This document shows positions 22,201 to 34,590 of a stretch of DNA of 64,000 bases, piece by piece. Source of the DNA: Adiantum capillus-veneris (taxonomy: Eukaryota; Streptophyta; Polypodiopsida; Polypodiales; Pteridaceae); the NCBI GenBank assembly GCA_014529385.2, contig CM043968.1:11243148-11307147 (forward strand). Direction: 5' to 3'. The notes beneath the pieces were generated by a model. That model did no database searches. It had not been told where the DNA came from and saw only the letters and a program-made list of their open reading frames with translations. A program made the position numbers and the translations under genes. Each line of letters opens with the position of its first letter. The stretch's first letter is position 1.

Positions 22201-24146
22201 GAATCTATATACATGTCTTTTTCCCTGAACTTAAAGGAGATTCTCCTTTCAGGAAATTTAACATCGGCAGCCAGGCGGTCAAACCATGGTGCCCCTAGGA
22301 TTACATCCTCATGCTTGAGAGGAGAGATAAAGAAGTCCTCTTTGTCCACATAGCCTTGGACATGAAGCCTCAATTTCCCAATTAAGGGAGTGACTTAAGC
22401 TTCTTGCCCCTTGAAGACACTGTCTGCGGGTAGGACATCTCCCATCTTGTAGGATTGTATGCCTAGCTTGGTGGCCAACTCTATAGATATAAAATTGTGA
22501 GTAGAACCAGGGTCAAAGAGAATAAAAGCATCATGTTCTCTTACCTTTCCCCAAGCATGGCATAGAGGAGATCCTTTGTGGTGAGTTTGGTGAGTCTCCT
22601 CCTCTTGGATTTCAATCAAGGAAGCTCTAGGAGGATCTTGGTGGTTATTCTTTTGGGGACAAGGGCGGTACGCATGCCCTTGTTCGCCGCACTTGAAACA
22701 CCGGTTATCCTTACGATAATGCTCAAGCTCTTCAGGAGAGAGTTTATTCTTACCTTTGTAAACTCCCTTCTCTTTAGCTTTGTTGGAGTTGCCCTTAGGA
22801 GAATTTTGGACATTGTCCTTCCCCTTAGGCTCATTGGAACCCTTGTTTTTCGGGGGCTTATTATTTCTTTTAGCCCCTGTTTGGAAATTGATTCGAGAGG
22901 CCACCATAGTATGGTGTATTACCGCCGATATGGTACGTGGCCTTTGGGAGTTGACATACTCCGCCATTTCTTCAGTTAAACCCGCACAAAATTGTTGCTT
23001 TTGCTCTCCAAAATCCAACTTTTTGAAGACAGTGGCTTTGAGTTGTAAGTCCCAAAACTTGTCTACATATTTGTGGATGGATTCATTGGGAGAGAGCTTT
23101 AAGCTTCGCCATTCGGTGAGTACTTTGTCTTTGGCATCGTGGCCAAAAACTGCTTCATAAATGGAAGCTCTTAAAGCTTTCCATGTTCGTGGAGCTTCAC
23201 CGTTGGCTCGTAGGCTAGACCACCATTGTCTGGCGGACTTTTGAAAGTGCATAGCTACATGGCGTAGCTTGGAGGACTCCGTGAAGCCCTCATCTCCAAA
23301 CGCCGCATCGAATTGTTGGATAAAGGCCAAGACTTTGTCCGTAGCACCAAAGGTGCCATCATAGGTAAGGAAAGAGATGCTCTTCCCTCCCTCTTTGAAT
23401 TTCTTCAAGTTGGACGACCTCTTCCATGCGGCATAGGATTTCCTATGGCCTCTTCTTTTTGATGGTTCAAAGGTTGCACCATCACTTTCTTCAGAAGGTG
23501 AAGAATTTGAAGAAGGTGGAGAAGAGGGTGACCTCTTTCTCGCCTTTTTCTTGTCTTGATCTTTGTCGCCTTCACCATAGCTTTCATAAGAGGAAGAGGA
23601 TGAAGAAGATGGAGAAGAGGGTGTCCTCTTTCTCGCCTTTTTCTTCTCTTGCTTTTTATCATCCCTCTTTGAATTATGGCGTGGAGAAGAGTATGATGGT
23701 CTTCTCTGCTTTGGTGGTGATGGAGAGCATTTAGCCCGCCGTCTTCGTGGAGCCATCTCCACCGAGGTGGCGGGAGACTCGCTTCTTTCTCGTTCCTTCG
23801 GTGGAAGCTCTTGAGTTCTCCTTTGAGAAGGAGATGCATCGTCAAGAAGTAAATTCTTGAGCCCTTCGTATGGATTCTCTTCTTCCTCCCGAATCGGAGA
23901 GAGACCTCTTTTGGTAGTCTCACAAGGAGGCTTCCTAGGTGTTCTCTCGTCATGGTGATGAGCTTGGAGAATCCCGTGAGCACGGAGCTGCCGTTGCACT
24001 TCACTTTGGAGATATGGATTGCCCATGGCTTGTTGAAGCCTAGAAACAAGATAGTTAACAAGCATTGAAGCATCATTAGTAGCTTGCTCATGAACAAAAT
24101 CAAAGTTATCAACATTAATTTCACTCTCTTTACTATTGTCAGCCAT
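19211..24146 (-). pseudogene. Element A gag-pol polyprotein gene, four lesions
   Basis: One minus-strand reading starting MADNSKESE (24146); the related B1 gene starts MADKGKE, which supports this start. In order: Gag with an arginine/serine-rich insert (about 23740-23420), the Gag core WWSSLRANGEAPRTWK, zinc knuckle CFKCGEQGHAYRPC, and protease FDPGSTHNFIS. Then reverse transcriptase (FFDDIIIYS), RNase H (QCDACGDCLGAVLLQEG), integrase zinc finger (H-x-H-x-CVVCQ), the integrase core with MDFIFGLP and HPQTDGQSE, and a chromodomain-like tail (VLRGGKTIQRYLIKFK) ending at a TAA at 19213-19211. Lesions are an in-frame TAA at 22397-22395 (B1 has a serine codon here), a frameshift near 20922 in RNase H, a frameshift near 20195 in integrase, and a TGA at 19366-19364 before the chromodomain. 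Gag alone is intact (583 codons). Confidence 0.92.
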
Positions 24147-24550
24147 TCTAACAACTTTTAGGTGTAAACTTTTTAGGTGCACTTTGGCACTTCAAGCCCT
24201 AGTTGCTACTCCTCTTTACCCCTTTAGAAAAAGCACTCAAGCTATTGTACCCACGGCTCGAATACCATTAATTGCAAGGAATAGAAGAGAGGGTCTTTCG
24301 ACACCAAAACAACACCGGCTCCTGTCAAGCTTCTAATAGCTCAATAGTGGTTAAGCCGTAGGCAAGCCCCGTAGGACTCCACTATTAAGACCATAGCTCT
24401 CGACGGTGATGCCCCGTTAACTGCACAAAGGCAGGCGCACTGCAAGGCTGAAAAATCCCTATTCTACTTACTCACAAGCAATCAATAATACCAACCATTT
24501 GTAGCTAGCTTGAGGACCTCCCTTCTTGAGCAAGAAAAGAGAAACCTTGG

Positions 24551-24562
24551 GCTCTAATACCA
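24551..24562 (-). promoter_or_regulatory. Primer binding site of element A
   Basis: Read on the minus strand the site is TGGTATTAGAGC, one base from the canonical plant initiator-tRNA-Met site TGGTATCAGAGC. It lies one base inside the 5' LTR, where minus-strand DNA synthesis is primed. Confidence 0.85.
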
Positions 24563-24563
24563 C

Positions 24564-25754
24564 TGTAACATTTAATGGCCTAATAACTTATGTGTAGCGG
24601 AAATTAGCATGAACATAGTGGGCATTTCATTAGAATAGATTCCTAATGAGAATTACAAGAGTGCTTGGGTGGAGAGAGCAACTAAAAGCATAACACCTAG
24701 TTAGATAGCATCAACAATACTTTCAAAAGAGAGAGAAATTAATCTATTGACAATAGTTGAGGACCGGATTTACATGGAGCCGGTCCCCCCTCCAAAATGC
24801 TTTTGTATTATGGTTTCTCCCATCAAGAGAGACATTGTACAATACAATTCTTTGTGTTCCTTCAAGACTAGCTAGTGCATTGAAGATGAAAGCTTCATGC
24901 ACTAAGCAAAACACTTAGTAAACACAACTTTAATTATCCCCATTCTCAGACCCAAGACCTCACACACCTTCGAAGATGGTGAGAGCTAGCAAGGTATGAG
25001 AGTAGATTGAGAGGAAGAAGGAGTATCTTACGAGAAATATGTACATCTCCTCACATAATCACTCATATTAGCATAGCTTAGCTTAGTAATTAGCTTGGTA
25101 GAGGAGATGAGCATGCATTGAAGCTTGGCTCTTGGTTGGATTTGCATCCACATGCCAAGAGAGTGTTGATGTAGGCTTCTATCTCACAAGCTTGGAGTAG
25201 GTGATGAGTTCTCCATTAAAGCTTGGGAAGAGATAGTCTTCTCTTTCTTCACACATGAGCTTGTGTGAGTGTGTGTTTGATAATGCCTTGCAAAAATCAG
25301 CCTCCTCTCTCTCTTGGGCAAGCCCTCTTGCCATTTGCTCTTGTTGAGCCCTCATTGGCTCTCCCTAAGTCGAGCCAATGACTATTAAGCAGCATAAGTG
25401 ATAGCCTTCTGACATGTGTCCCCCTTTCCCCTTTTGTGAGAGTTTTAGGTAATCAAATAATTAAACTAAACTCTCATTGGACCCCTTTGCCTCCTGGCCA
25501 ATAGGAATCAGGCAAGCCATTGGGCTCCTGAATGCTCATTGGACCCCTTGGGAGACTGCCCAATGGTCTTCTAGGAGACTTAATTCTCATTGGTTTCTTT
25601 TATTAAATGTTTTTAAATTAATTAAACTAGATTTACTCTAGCTTAATTCTCATTGGTCCACTTCAAGGGTCATCCAATAGAAACTGGGCACACCTTGTGG
25701 GCATCTGGCCTAGGGAGCTGACATGTGTCCCTCATTCCCTTTGTGTAAAGGGAG

Positions 25755-25817
<63 letters not shown>

Positions 25818-26196
25818 CTTTCTCTCTCATCCCCTAGAAGAAGGGATCGCCCCCTCCCATGTAGGGATATGCATTGACTTTGGAGAGCACACAAAGCATC
25901 CAATTCCCCCTAAGCTTTAACCCTTTGGACACAACCTTTGAATTTTGGAACCTTAGCATTTTGGAAGTCTTAATGGGCTGAACCTTAGGGTCTTTTTAGC
26001 CCATTGTTGTACATGGATCTTTTGCAGATGACCCCCCCTTTGGATCCCTATTTTCCCTCCTTTGGATCCCTACTGTGGCCGGTCTGCTAGCTTAACCAAT
26101 ATTCTAGCTTTTTCTCCCCTAGCACTTCCCCACATTAAATGATCAGTTTAATATGAGAAAATCATTTAGGAGAATTAGATATTGATTATTATGACA
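24564..26196 (-). repeat. Element A 5' LTR
   Basis: 1633 bp, same ends and contents as the LTR at 17220. It includes a (GT)n run at 25757-25816. As the 5' LTR on the minus strand it should hold the promoter; I did not identify a secure TATA box. Confidence 0.95.
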
Positions 26197-29100
26197 TTTA
26201 TTCTCTCATAAAACTTGAAATATTACCTGGAGGTGTTGCTTGTGTTCTTCTAATGAATAAGAGTAGATTATATAATCAAAGAACACTCCAGTAAAGCTTT
26301 GGTGAGGCCTAAATAGCTTCTCCATCAGGCGATTAAATGTTGCCGGTGCATTGGTCAAGCCAAAAGGCATGACAATGTACTCATAAAGACCAACATAGTG
26401 CAAAATGTGGTGTTTACAATGTCTTGATCAACTATCCTTATTTGATGGTAGCCACTTTTTAGGTCAATCCTACTGAAGTAGGTCAACCCCTGTAGCTTAT
26501 CAAATAGGTCTTCTACCCGTGGAATGGGAAACCTATTCTTGATAGTGATCCTATTTAGTGCTCTATAGTCGACACACATATGATATGTGCCATCTTTCTT
26601 TTGCACTAACAACACTGGTGAACAAAATGGAGATGAGCTAGGACTAACCATGCCTTTCTCAACCAACTCATGCACTTGCCGCATAATCTCCTCTTGTTGA
26701 GCTTGAGAAACTTGATAAGCCTGGTTTATTAGGCAGGGAGCTTCCTGGAAGAAGTTCAATTGAATGGTCGTCATCCCCTCGTTTGGGAGGTAACTCACAA
26801 GGGATGTCATCAATAAAAACATCTTGGAATCCCTTGAGGAATTTGATTGCTTATATCTTCTTTTGTTAAAACATTAGGTTCATTTTGAGAATCTTTAACA
26901 AAAATCATGTACACAGAAATAGAGCTCTTTATTGAATTATTGAAATCTTGCTTATGTACAATGGGTATGGTGCTATTCAATTCCTTAGCATCTATGTACA
27001 TATCTTTTTCCATGTACCTAAAATAGATTTGTCTTTCAGGGAGTTTAACATTGGCAGCCATGCGATCAAACCATGGTGCCCCTAGGATTACATTCTCATG
27101 TTTGAGAGGAGACATGAAGAAATCCTCCTTGTCCACATAGCTTTGGACATGGAGCCTCAATTTCTCAATTAAGGGAGTGACTGAGGCTTCTTGTCCCTTG
27201 AAAGCACCATCGGCAGGTAAGACATCTCCCATCTCATAGGCTTGGATGCCTAGCTTGGTGGCCAACTATGTGGATATGAAATTGTGAGTAGAACCAGGGT
27301 CACAGAGAATAAAAGCATCATGTTCTCTTACCTTTCCCCAAGCATGACATAGAGGATATCCTTTGAGATGAGCATCCGCTTCTTGAATTTCAACTAAGGA
27401 AGCTCTAGGAGGCTCATTACGTGTATTCTTCTGGGGGCAAGCACGATAGGCATACCTTTGCTCCCTCACTTGAAACAATGGTTATCTTTTCAATAACACT
27501 CTAGCTCTTTAGGAGAGAGTTTATTTTTGCCTTTACAAACTCCCTTCTCCTTGGCTTTGTTGTTGGAGATGCCTTTGGGAGACTTTTGGATGTTGTCCTT
27601 CCCCTTAGGCTCACTACGGTCCTTGTTTTCCATGGGCTTAAGATTTCTCTTAGCCCCTTGTTGGAAGTTGATTCTTGAAGCCACCATGGTATGGTGTATG
27701 ACCACAAATATGGTGCGAGGCCTTTGGGAGTTAACATACACTGCCATATCCTCAGATAAACCCGCACAAAATTGTTGTTTTTGCTCTCCAAAATCCATCT
27801 TTTTGTAGACAATGGCTTTGAGATGTAAATCCCAAAACTTGTCTACATATTTATGGAAAGCTTCATAGGGAGAGAGCTTCAAGCTTCAGCATTCGGTGAG
27901 TACTTTGTCTTTGGCATCACTAGCCAAAAACTGCTTCATGATGGAAGCTCTTAAAGGTTTCCATGTTCGTGGAGCTTCACCGTTTGCTCGCAGGCTAGAC
28001 CACCATTGCCTAGCGGACTTTTTAAAATGCATAGCTACATGACGTAGCTTAGAGGACTCCATGAAGCCCTCATCTCCAAACGCCGCATCGAATTGTTGCA
28101 TAAAGGCCAAGACTTTGTCCATGGCACCAAAGGTGCCACCGTAGGTAAGGAAAAAGATGTTATTTCCTCCCTCTTTGAACTTCTTGAGCTTGAACGACCT
28201 TTTCCAAGTGGCATAGGATTTCCTATGGCCTCTTCTCTTGGGCAGTTCGAGAGCTACACCATCACTTTATTCAGAAGAGGAAGAGGATGAGGAGGATGGA
28301 GAAGAGGGTGACCTCTTTCTCGCCTTTTTCTTCCCTTGTTCCTCCTTTTTTGCACCATCACTTTCTTCAGAAGGGGAAGAGGAGGAGGAGGGTGACTTCT
28401 TTCTCGACTTTTTCTTCTCTTGTTTCCTCTCTTCCCTCTTTGAATTATGGTGAAGAGGAGTATGTGATGGTCTTCTCCATTTAGGGGTTGAGGTGGCAGG
28501 AGACTCGCTTCTTTTTCATTCTTTTGGTGGGGGCTCTACCGTTGAAACTTGGGTTCTCCTTTGAGAGAGAGATGCCTCATCTAGTAGTAAGTTTTGAGCC
28601 CTTTGTATGGATCCTCTTCTTTTTCCGTCATTGGAGAGAGTCCTCTTTTGGAAGTCTCACCGGGATCTTTCCTAGGTACTCTCTCTTCTCGGTGGGGAGT
28701 TTGGAGAATACCATGGGTGCACAATTGTTGTAGCACTTCACCTTGGAGGGGTGGATTGCCCAGGGCTTGTTGAGGCCTAGAAACAAGATAGTTTACAAGC
28801 ATAGGGGCATCATTAGTTTCTCTTGCATTAGCAAAATCAAAGCTGTCAACATTCATTTCAATCTCTTTTCCCTTGTCAGCCATACTAGCAAATTTTAGAT
28901 GTAAATTTTTACTTGTACTTTGTCACTTCAAGCCCTAGTTGCTACTCTTGTTTACCTTCAAAGATAAGCACTCAAGCATATATACCCGTGGCTCGAATAT
29001 TATTAATTGCAAGGAATAGAAGAGAGAGTTTCACACAGCCAAGATAGCACCGGTTCCTGTCAAGCTTCTAATAGCTCAATATTGTTTAAGCCATAGGCAA

Positions 29101-29295
29101 GCCTTGTAGGACTACATTATTAACACCATAGCTCTCGACGATATCTCCGTTAACTGCATAAAGTAGGCGTGCTTCAAGGATGAAAAATCCCTATTCTACT
29201 TGCTCTTTTGCAATTAATAACACCAACCATTTGTAGCAAGTTTGAGGACCTCTCTTCTTGAGCAAGAAAAGAGAAACCAATAGCTCTAATACCAA
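26197..29295 (-). pseudogene. Older gypsy element B1, gag-pol (main part)
   Basis: Minus-strand gag-pol relative of element A in several short frames. It starts MADKGKEIE at 28883, then has an RS-rich Gag segment, WWSSLRANGEAPRTWK, a knuckle region with its first cysteine lost (FQVREQRYAYRACPQ), protease DPGSTHNFIS and RT (GVFFDYIIYS, one aspartate of the catalytic pair replaced by tyrosine). It breaks at 26197 where A inserted and continues at 17219. The leader 28884-29295 ends in a primer site (gctctaatacca, 29283-29294) beside the LTR. Multiple stops and frameshifts show it is older than A. Confidence 0.88.
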
Positions 29296-30855
29296 TGTAA
29301 CATTTAATACACTAGTAACTTGTGTGTAGCGGAAAATGATAACATAGTGAGAATTTCATTAAGAACAAGTTCCTAATGCGCATAGATAGAGTACTTAGTT
29401 TGAGAAAGCAACATAGCAATTTACACCTAGCTAGTTTGGCATAGACAATACTTGAAAAAAGAGAGAAATAGAACAATTGACAACAATTTAGGACCAGATT
29501 TACATGGAGCTGGTCCGCTCTCCAAAAAGGCTTTGTATTATAGCTTCTCCCATCAAAGGAGACTTTTGTACAATACAATCTTTGTGTTCCTTGACAAATC
29601 ATTGGTGCAATGAAGATGGAAGCTTCATGCACCAAATTATGCTTGAAAAACACACCTACTAGGCCTAGCCTCAGTCCCAAGACCTCACACACCTTCAAAG
29701 ATGGTGAGAGCTAGCAGGGAATGAGGAAAGATTGAGAGGAACAAGATGTATCTTACGAGAAAGAAGTATTCTCCTCACATAATCACTCTAATAGCATAGA
29801 TTAGCTTAAAAATTAGCATGGTAGAGGAGATGAGCATGCCATTGAAGCTTGGCTCTTGGTTGGATTTGCATTCCATAGCCAAGAGTTGTTGGTGTAGGCC
29901 TCTACTTCTCAATGCTTGGAGAAGGAGATGGAGTTCTTGCTCAACACATGAGTTGTGTGTGTGTGTGTGTGTGTGTGTAGCAAAAATTAGAAAGACTAAA
30001 ATGCCAACCTCTCTCTCTCTCTCTTGGTCAACCCCTCCTCCCAATTACTCTTGCTTGCTTCCCATTGGCTCCTACAAAGCTTAGCCAATAACAATTAAGA
30101 AGCATAATTGATAGCCTTGTGACATGTGTCCCCCTTTTCCCTTTTGTGAGAGCTTTAGATAACTAAAATAATTTATTTAAAATCTCATTGGACCTTTTAG
30201 TCTTCTGGCCAATAAGAACCAAGCAAGCCATTGGGCTGCTCGATGCTCATTGGACTCCTTGCTAGACTGTACAATAGTCTTCTAGGGAGCTTAATTTCTA
30301 TTGGTTATTTTATCAAGTATTTTTAAATTGATTAGACTAATTTTACTCTAGCCTAATTCTCATTGGTCCACCTCTATGACCATCCAATAGGATTTGAGGG
30401 GAGATTGGGGGCAACTGGGCTAGGAGCCTGCCATGTGTCCATTATTCCCTTTGTGTAAAGGGGGAGCTTGGGAGTGTGTGTGTGTTTATCTCTCTTCCCC
30501 TACCATTAGGGATCGCTCCATCCTTCCTAGGGATGTAGGAAGACTTTTTAGTCTTCCCATAACCATCCAATTTTCCCCAATTTTGGCCATTCGACAATTT
30601 AATTAAATTTGGTATCTTTAGCCTATGGAAGTCTTAATGGAGCTGAACCTTGGGCCTTTTAAGCTCCATGCACATTGATCTCTTGCAGACTGTCCCCCTT
30701 TGGATCCCTATTTCCCTCCTTTGGATCCCTATTGAGGCTAGTTTGGTGGCCTTACCAATATTATAGCTTTTACTCCCCTGGTACCTCCCCATATTAAATG
30801 ATCGGTTTAATATGATAAAATCATTTGGGAGAATTAGATATTAGTTTTTATGACA
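29296..30855 (-). repeat. B-type LTR shared by two internal regions (B1 and B2)
   Basis: 1560 bp, TGTAACA...TTTTTATGACA. On its left is a primer site, so it serves as the 5' LTR of B1. On its right is ttacctctctcttga, the polypurine-side sequence, so it is also the 3' LTR of a second minus-strand copy, B2. It carries a short (GT)n at about 29955-29979. Confidence 0.85.
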
Positions 30856-30989
30856 TTACCTCTCTCTTGACATCGGGCTTTGTCGCAAGCATGAGTGCAC
30901 ATTAGTTCGTATCAATCTTCCATAGTACAGTGACAAGCTCTAGTTGGTGTTCGGGAGACGTCGTCTCCACAAACATGATCCTAAGCATG
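30856..30989 (-). mobile_element. B2 fragment, 3' untranslated internal part
   Basis: Homologous to 18856-19123 of element A, with an internal deletion of about 140 bp. It starts with the polypurine-side sequence and ends at ...cctaagcatg, where an A-type solo LTR is inserted. The matching continuation (gcacgcatac...gtgcacaataaag) starts at 32608. Confidence 0.8.
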
Positions 30990-31345
30990 TGTCATAATAA
31001 TCAATATCTAATTCTCCTAAATGATTTTCTCATGTTAAACTGATCATGTAATATGGGGAAGTGCTAGGGGAGAAAAAGCTAGAATATTGGTTAAGCTAGC
31101 AAACCGGCCACAGTAGGGATCCAAAGGGGGGGGGCATCTGCAAAAGAGCCATGTGCAACAATGGGCTAAAAAGACCCTAAGGTTCAGCCCATTAAGACTT
31201 CCAAAATGCTAAGGTTCCAAAATTCAAAGGTTGTGTCCAAAGGTCAACCATGGGGGAATTGGATGCTTTGTGTGTGTCAAAAAAGTCTTTACAAATCCCT
31301 ACTTAGGAGGGGGCGAGCCTTACTTGTAGGGGATGAGAGAGAAAG

Positions 31346-31413
<68 letters not shown>

Positions 31414-32607
31414 GCTCCCTTTACACGAAGGGAATGAGGGACACATGTCAACTCCCTAGCCTAGATGCCCACAAGGTGTACCCAATTCCTATTGGATGGC
31501 CTTGGAGGTGGACCAATGAGAATTAGGCTAGAGTAAATCTAGTTTAATTAATTTAAAAACACTTAATAAAAGAACCAATGAGAATTAAGCCCTCTAGAAG
31601 ACTATTGGACGGTCTCCCAAGGGGTCCAATGAGCATTCAGCAGCCCAATGGCTTGCCTGATTCCTATTGGCCAGGAGGCAAAGGGGTCCAATGAGAGTTT
31701 AGTTGAATTATTAGATTACCTAAAGCTCTCACAAAAGGGGAAAGGGGGACACATGTCAGAAGGCTATCACTTATGCTGCTTAATTGTCATTGGCTAGCCC
31801 TAGGGAGGTCCAATGAGAGGGTAGCATGAGCAAATAGCAAGAGGGGTCGACCAAGAGACAGAGGGGGCTGATTTTTGGAAGGCATTATCACACACACACT
31901 CACACAATCTCATGTGTGAAGTAAAGAAGACTCTCTCTCCTTCTCAAGCTTTAATGGAAAGCTTACCACCTACTCCAAGCTTGTGAGAAGGGAGGCCTAC
32001 ACCAACAACTCTTGGCTTTGTGATGCAAATCCAACCAAGAGCCAAGCTTCAATGCATGCTCATCTCCTCTACCATGCTAATTACTAAGCTAAGCTATGCT
32101 AATATGAGTGATTATGTGAGGAGATGTACATCTTTCTTGTAAGACTACTCCTTCTTCCTCTCAATCTACTCTCATACCGTACTAGCTCTCACCATCTTCG
32201 AAGGTGTGTGAGGTCTTGGGTCTGAGACCGGGGAGAATTGATGTTGTGTTTGATAAAGTGTTTTGCTTAGTGCATGAAGCTTTCATCTTCATTGCACTAG
32301 CTAGTCTTGAAGGAACACAAAGAATTGTATTGTACAATGTCTCTCTTGATGCGAGAAACCATAATACAAAGCCTTTTGGAGGGGGGACCGGCTCCATGTA
32401 AATCCGGTCCTCAACTGTTGTCAATAGCTTAATTTCTCTCTCTTTTGAAATTATTGTTCATGCTATCTAACTAGGTGTTATGCTTTTAGTTGCTCTCTCC
32501 ACCCAAGCACTCTTGTAATTCTCATTAGGAATCTATTCTAACGAAATGCCCACTATGTTCATGCTAATTTCCGCTACACACAAGTTTTTAGGCCATTAAA
32601 TGTTACA
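30990..32607 (+). repeat. Solo LTR of A type, opposite orientation, in B2
   Basis: 1618 bp reading TGTCATAATAATC...TAAATGTTACA on the plus strand, the reverse complement of the A LTRs. Flanking five-mers are gcatg (30985-30989) and gcacg (32608-32612), a target duplication with one mismatch. No internal sequence adjoins either side, so it is a solo LTR left by LTR-LTR recombination. It contains (CA)n at 31347-31412. Confidence 0.9.
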
Positions 32608-33330
32608 GCACGCATACTTATTATCATTTGTGCACAATAAAGAAAAAGAGAGTCTTATAAGACAAAAACTTTGTTCATTTATACATATTTACATTTGCTC
32701 ACTATAGGGAATCATTGTAAGCATTGACAAGGTTTAGGTTATCCTTTAATTGTATGCCTTGCATCCATCTAGCATCTTCAAAAGGATAAATTTTAAACTT
32801 GATAAGATATCGTCGGATAGTCTTACCACCTCTCAATACCTTATCTTCATGTCGAAGAATAGACTCGAGCTACAACACGTCTTCTTGGTCCTTGATCTCC
32901 CGTGGGTCTTCAATGGTTGCTTCTTGAGGTGGCTCTCCTTTGTAAGGCTTTAGTAGGCTCACGTCGAAAGCATTGTGTATGAGCCAATGGTTGGGGCAAC
33001 TTGAGTTGATAGGACATCTCATTGATTGGCCTAAGAATCTAAAAGGGACCATAGTACATTTTTGCTAACTTAGCATAGTACTTTTGGTGTCCCGTAGGAT
33101 TCTTGCCCGTCACGTGCCTTAATCGAGCTTTGGGAAACTTATACAAGACCCAATCAATTTGTTTAAAGGCTAGGGCTCTTCTGTGCTTATCAGCAGCAGC
33201 CTCTTGTCTTTGCTGAGGGATGGATATAGCATCCTTAATCTTTTGAAAAGACTCTTGCAGGTCTCGGCTATATTCATCTGCAACGAAGATCTTCCCATGT
33301 ACCTTGAGTAGCAGATGACTTTTGATCATA
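32608..33330 (-). pseudogene. B2 fragment, integrase C-terminus
   Basis: Minus-strand pol remnant. 33039-33330 encodes LLLKVHGKIFVADEYS, RDLQESFQKIKDAIS and KNPTGHQKYYAKLAKMYYGP, followed in another frame by NHWLIHNAFDVSLLKPYKGE (32870-33000). It matches element A 19211-19840. It stops abruptly near 33330 against LTR-C sequence. A frameshift near 33000-33040 breaks it. Confidence 0.88.
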
Positions 33331-33344
33331 ATGCACGACAAGCA

Positions 33345-33829
33345 CCTCAAGCATATTAAGCACATTAATCAAGCACCTCAAGCACATTAATAATCAAGCA
33401 TGACAAGCACCTTAGTCAGCAATCAAGCACGACCAGTACCTTAAACTTGGGCCTAGCTTGCCTAAGGTCCTAGGTCTAAGGACTTCTAACACTAACCTTT
33501 GGAGGTCTTTAATGAAGCTAACCCTAAGGCCTTTCAAGCTCCACTAGCTAGCATTTCTCTTTGACAGACCATCTCCCATTTGGACACTTTGGTCCCGTGC
33601 TAAGATAGATCCATAAGCACATGTCAAATATTTTAACTCTTGTTCCCGTTTATTCTCCCACATTAAATGATCGGTTTAATATGAGAAAATCATTTGGATT
33701 AGTTAGATAGATAGATCCATAAGCACATGTCTATAGTCTAACTCTTGTTCCTGTTTATTCTCACACATTAAATGATCAAATTAATATGAGAAAAACATTT
33801 GGGTTAGTTAGATATTAGATTTTATGACA
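33345..33829 (-). repeat. LTR-C fragment with internal tandem duplication
   Basis: Reverse-complement relative of the LTR at 35536-36659, ending ...TTTTATGACA at 33829. Bases 33360-33430 hold a short array based on caagcacctcaagcac. A segment of about 110 bp (agatccataagcacatg ... gttagttagat) is present twice between about 33600 and 33820. The inner end is truncated against B2. Confidence 0.75.
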
Positions 33830-33864
33830 GACTTTATGAGGCATTTAGGCATTGGAACATGGAT

Positions 33865-34544
33865 TGTAACATTTAATGCACTAGTAACTTGTGTGTAGCG
33901 AAAAATGATAACATAGTGAGCATTTCATTAAGAACAAGTTCCTAATGAGCATAGAGAGAGTACTTAGTTTGAGAAAGAAACATAGCAATTTACACCTAGC
34001 TAGTTTGGCATAGACAATACTTGAAAAGAGACAAAAATAGAACAATTGACAACAGTTGAGGACCAGATTTACATGGAGCCGGTCTCCCCTTCAAAAAAGC
34101 TTTGTATTATAGCTTCTCCCATCAAAGGAGATTTTTGTACAATACAATCTTTGTGTTCCTTGACAAAACTCGTTGGTGCAATGAAGATGGAAGCTTCATG
34201 CACCAAATTATGCTTGAAAAACACACCTAGTGGGCCTAGCCTCAGTCCCAAGACCTCACACACCTTCAAAGATGGTGAGAGCTAGGAGAGATGTATCTTA
34301 CAAGAAAGAAGTATTCTCCTCACATAATCACTCTAATAGCATAGCTTAGCTTAGTAATTAGCATGCTAGAGGAGATGAGCATGCCATTGAAGCTTGGCTC
34401 TTGGTTGGACTTTTTGTACTCCATAGCCAAGCGTTGTTGGTGTAGGCCTCTACTTCTCAATGCTTGGAGAAGGAACTAGAGTTCTTGCTCAACACATGAG
34501 TTGTGTGCGTGTGTGTAGCAAAAATTAGATAGACTAAAATGACA

Positions 34545-34590
<46 letters not shown>

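Larger units (their letters stand above)
17220..26196 (-). mobile_element. Element A: near-complete Ty3/gypsy chromovirus
   Basis: Full-length LTR retrotransposon of 8977 bp on the minus strand: 5' LTR at 24564-26196, primer site, gag-pol, polypurine tract, 3' LTR at 17220-18855. Both LTRs run TGTAACA...TGACA as written on the plus strand, and the element is flanked by a perfect target duplication TTTAT (17215-17219 and 26197-26201). The host sequence is the pol gene of an older relative: aaagtttat on the left rejoins tttattctctc on the right, matching A's own uninterrupted sequence near 21385. The LTRs are highly alike by eye, so insertion was fairly recent. Coding lesions described under gag-pol make it non-autonomous. 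Confidence 0.95.

Noticed and set aside
22578-23734. Plus-strand open frames of 100-133 codons
   Set aside because: They are antisense shadows of the element A gag gene, which has conserved motifs on the minus strand.
23405-24154. 249-codon minus-strand frame overlapping gag
   Set aside because: Alternative frame of the gag RS-rich region; no motif and no counterpart start in B1 or C.
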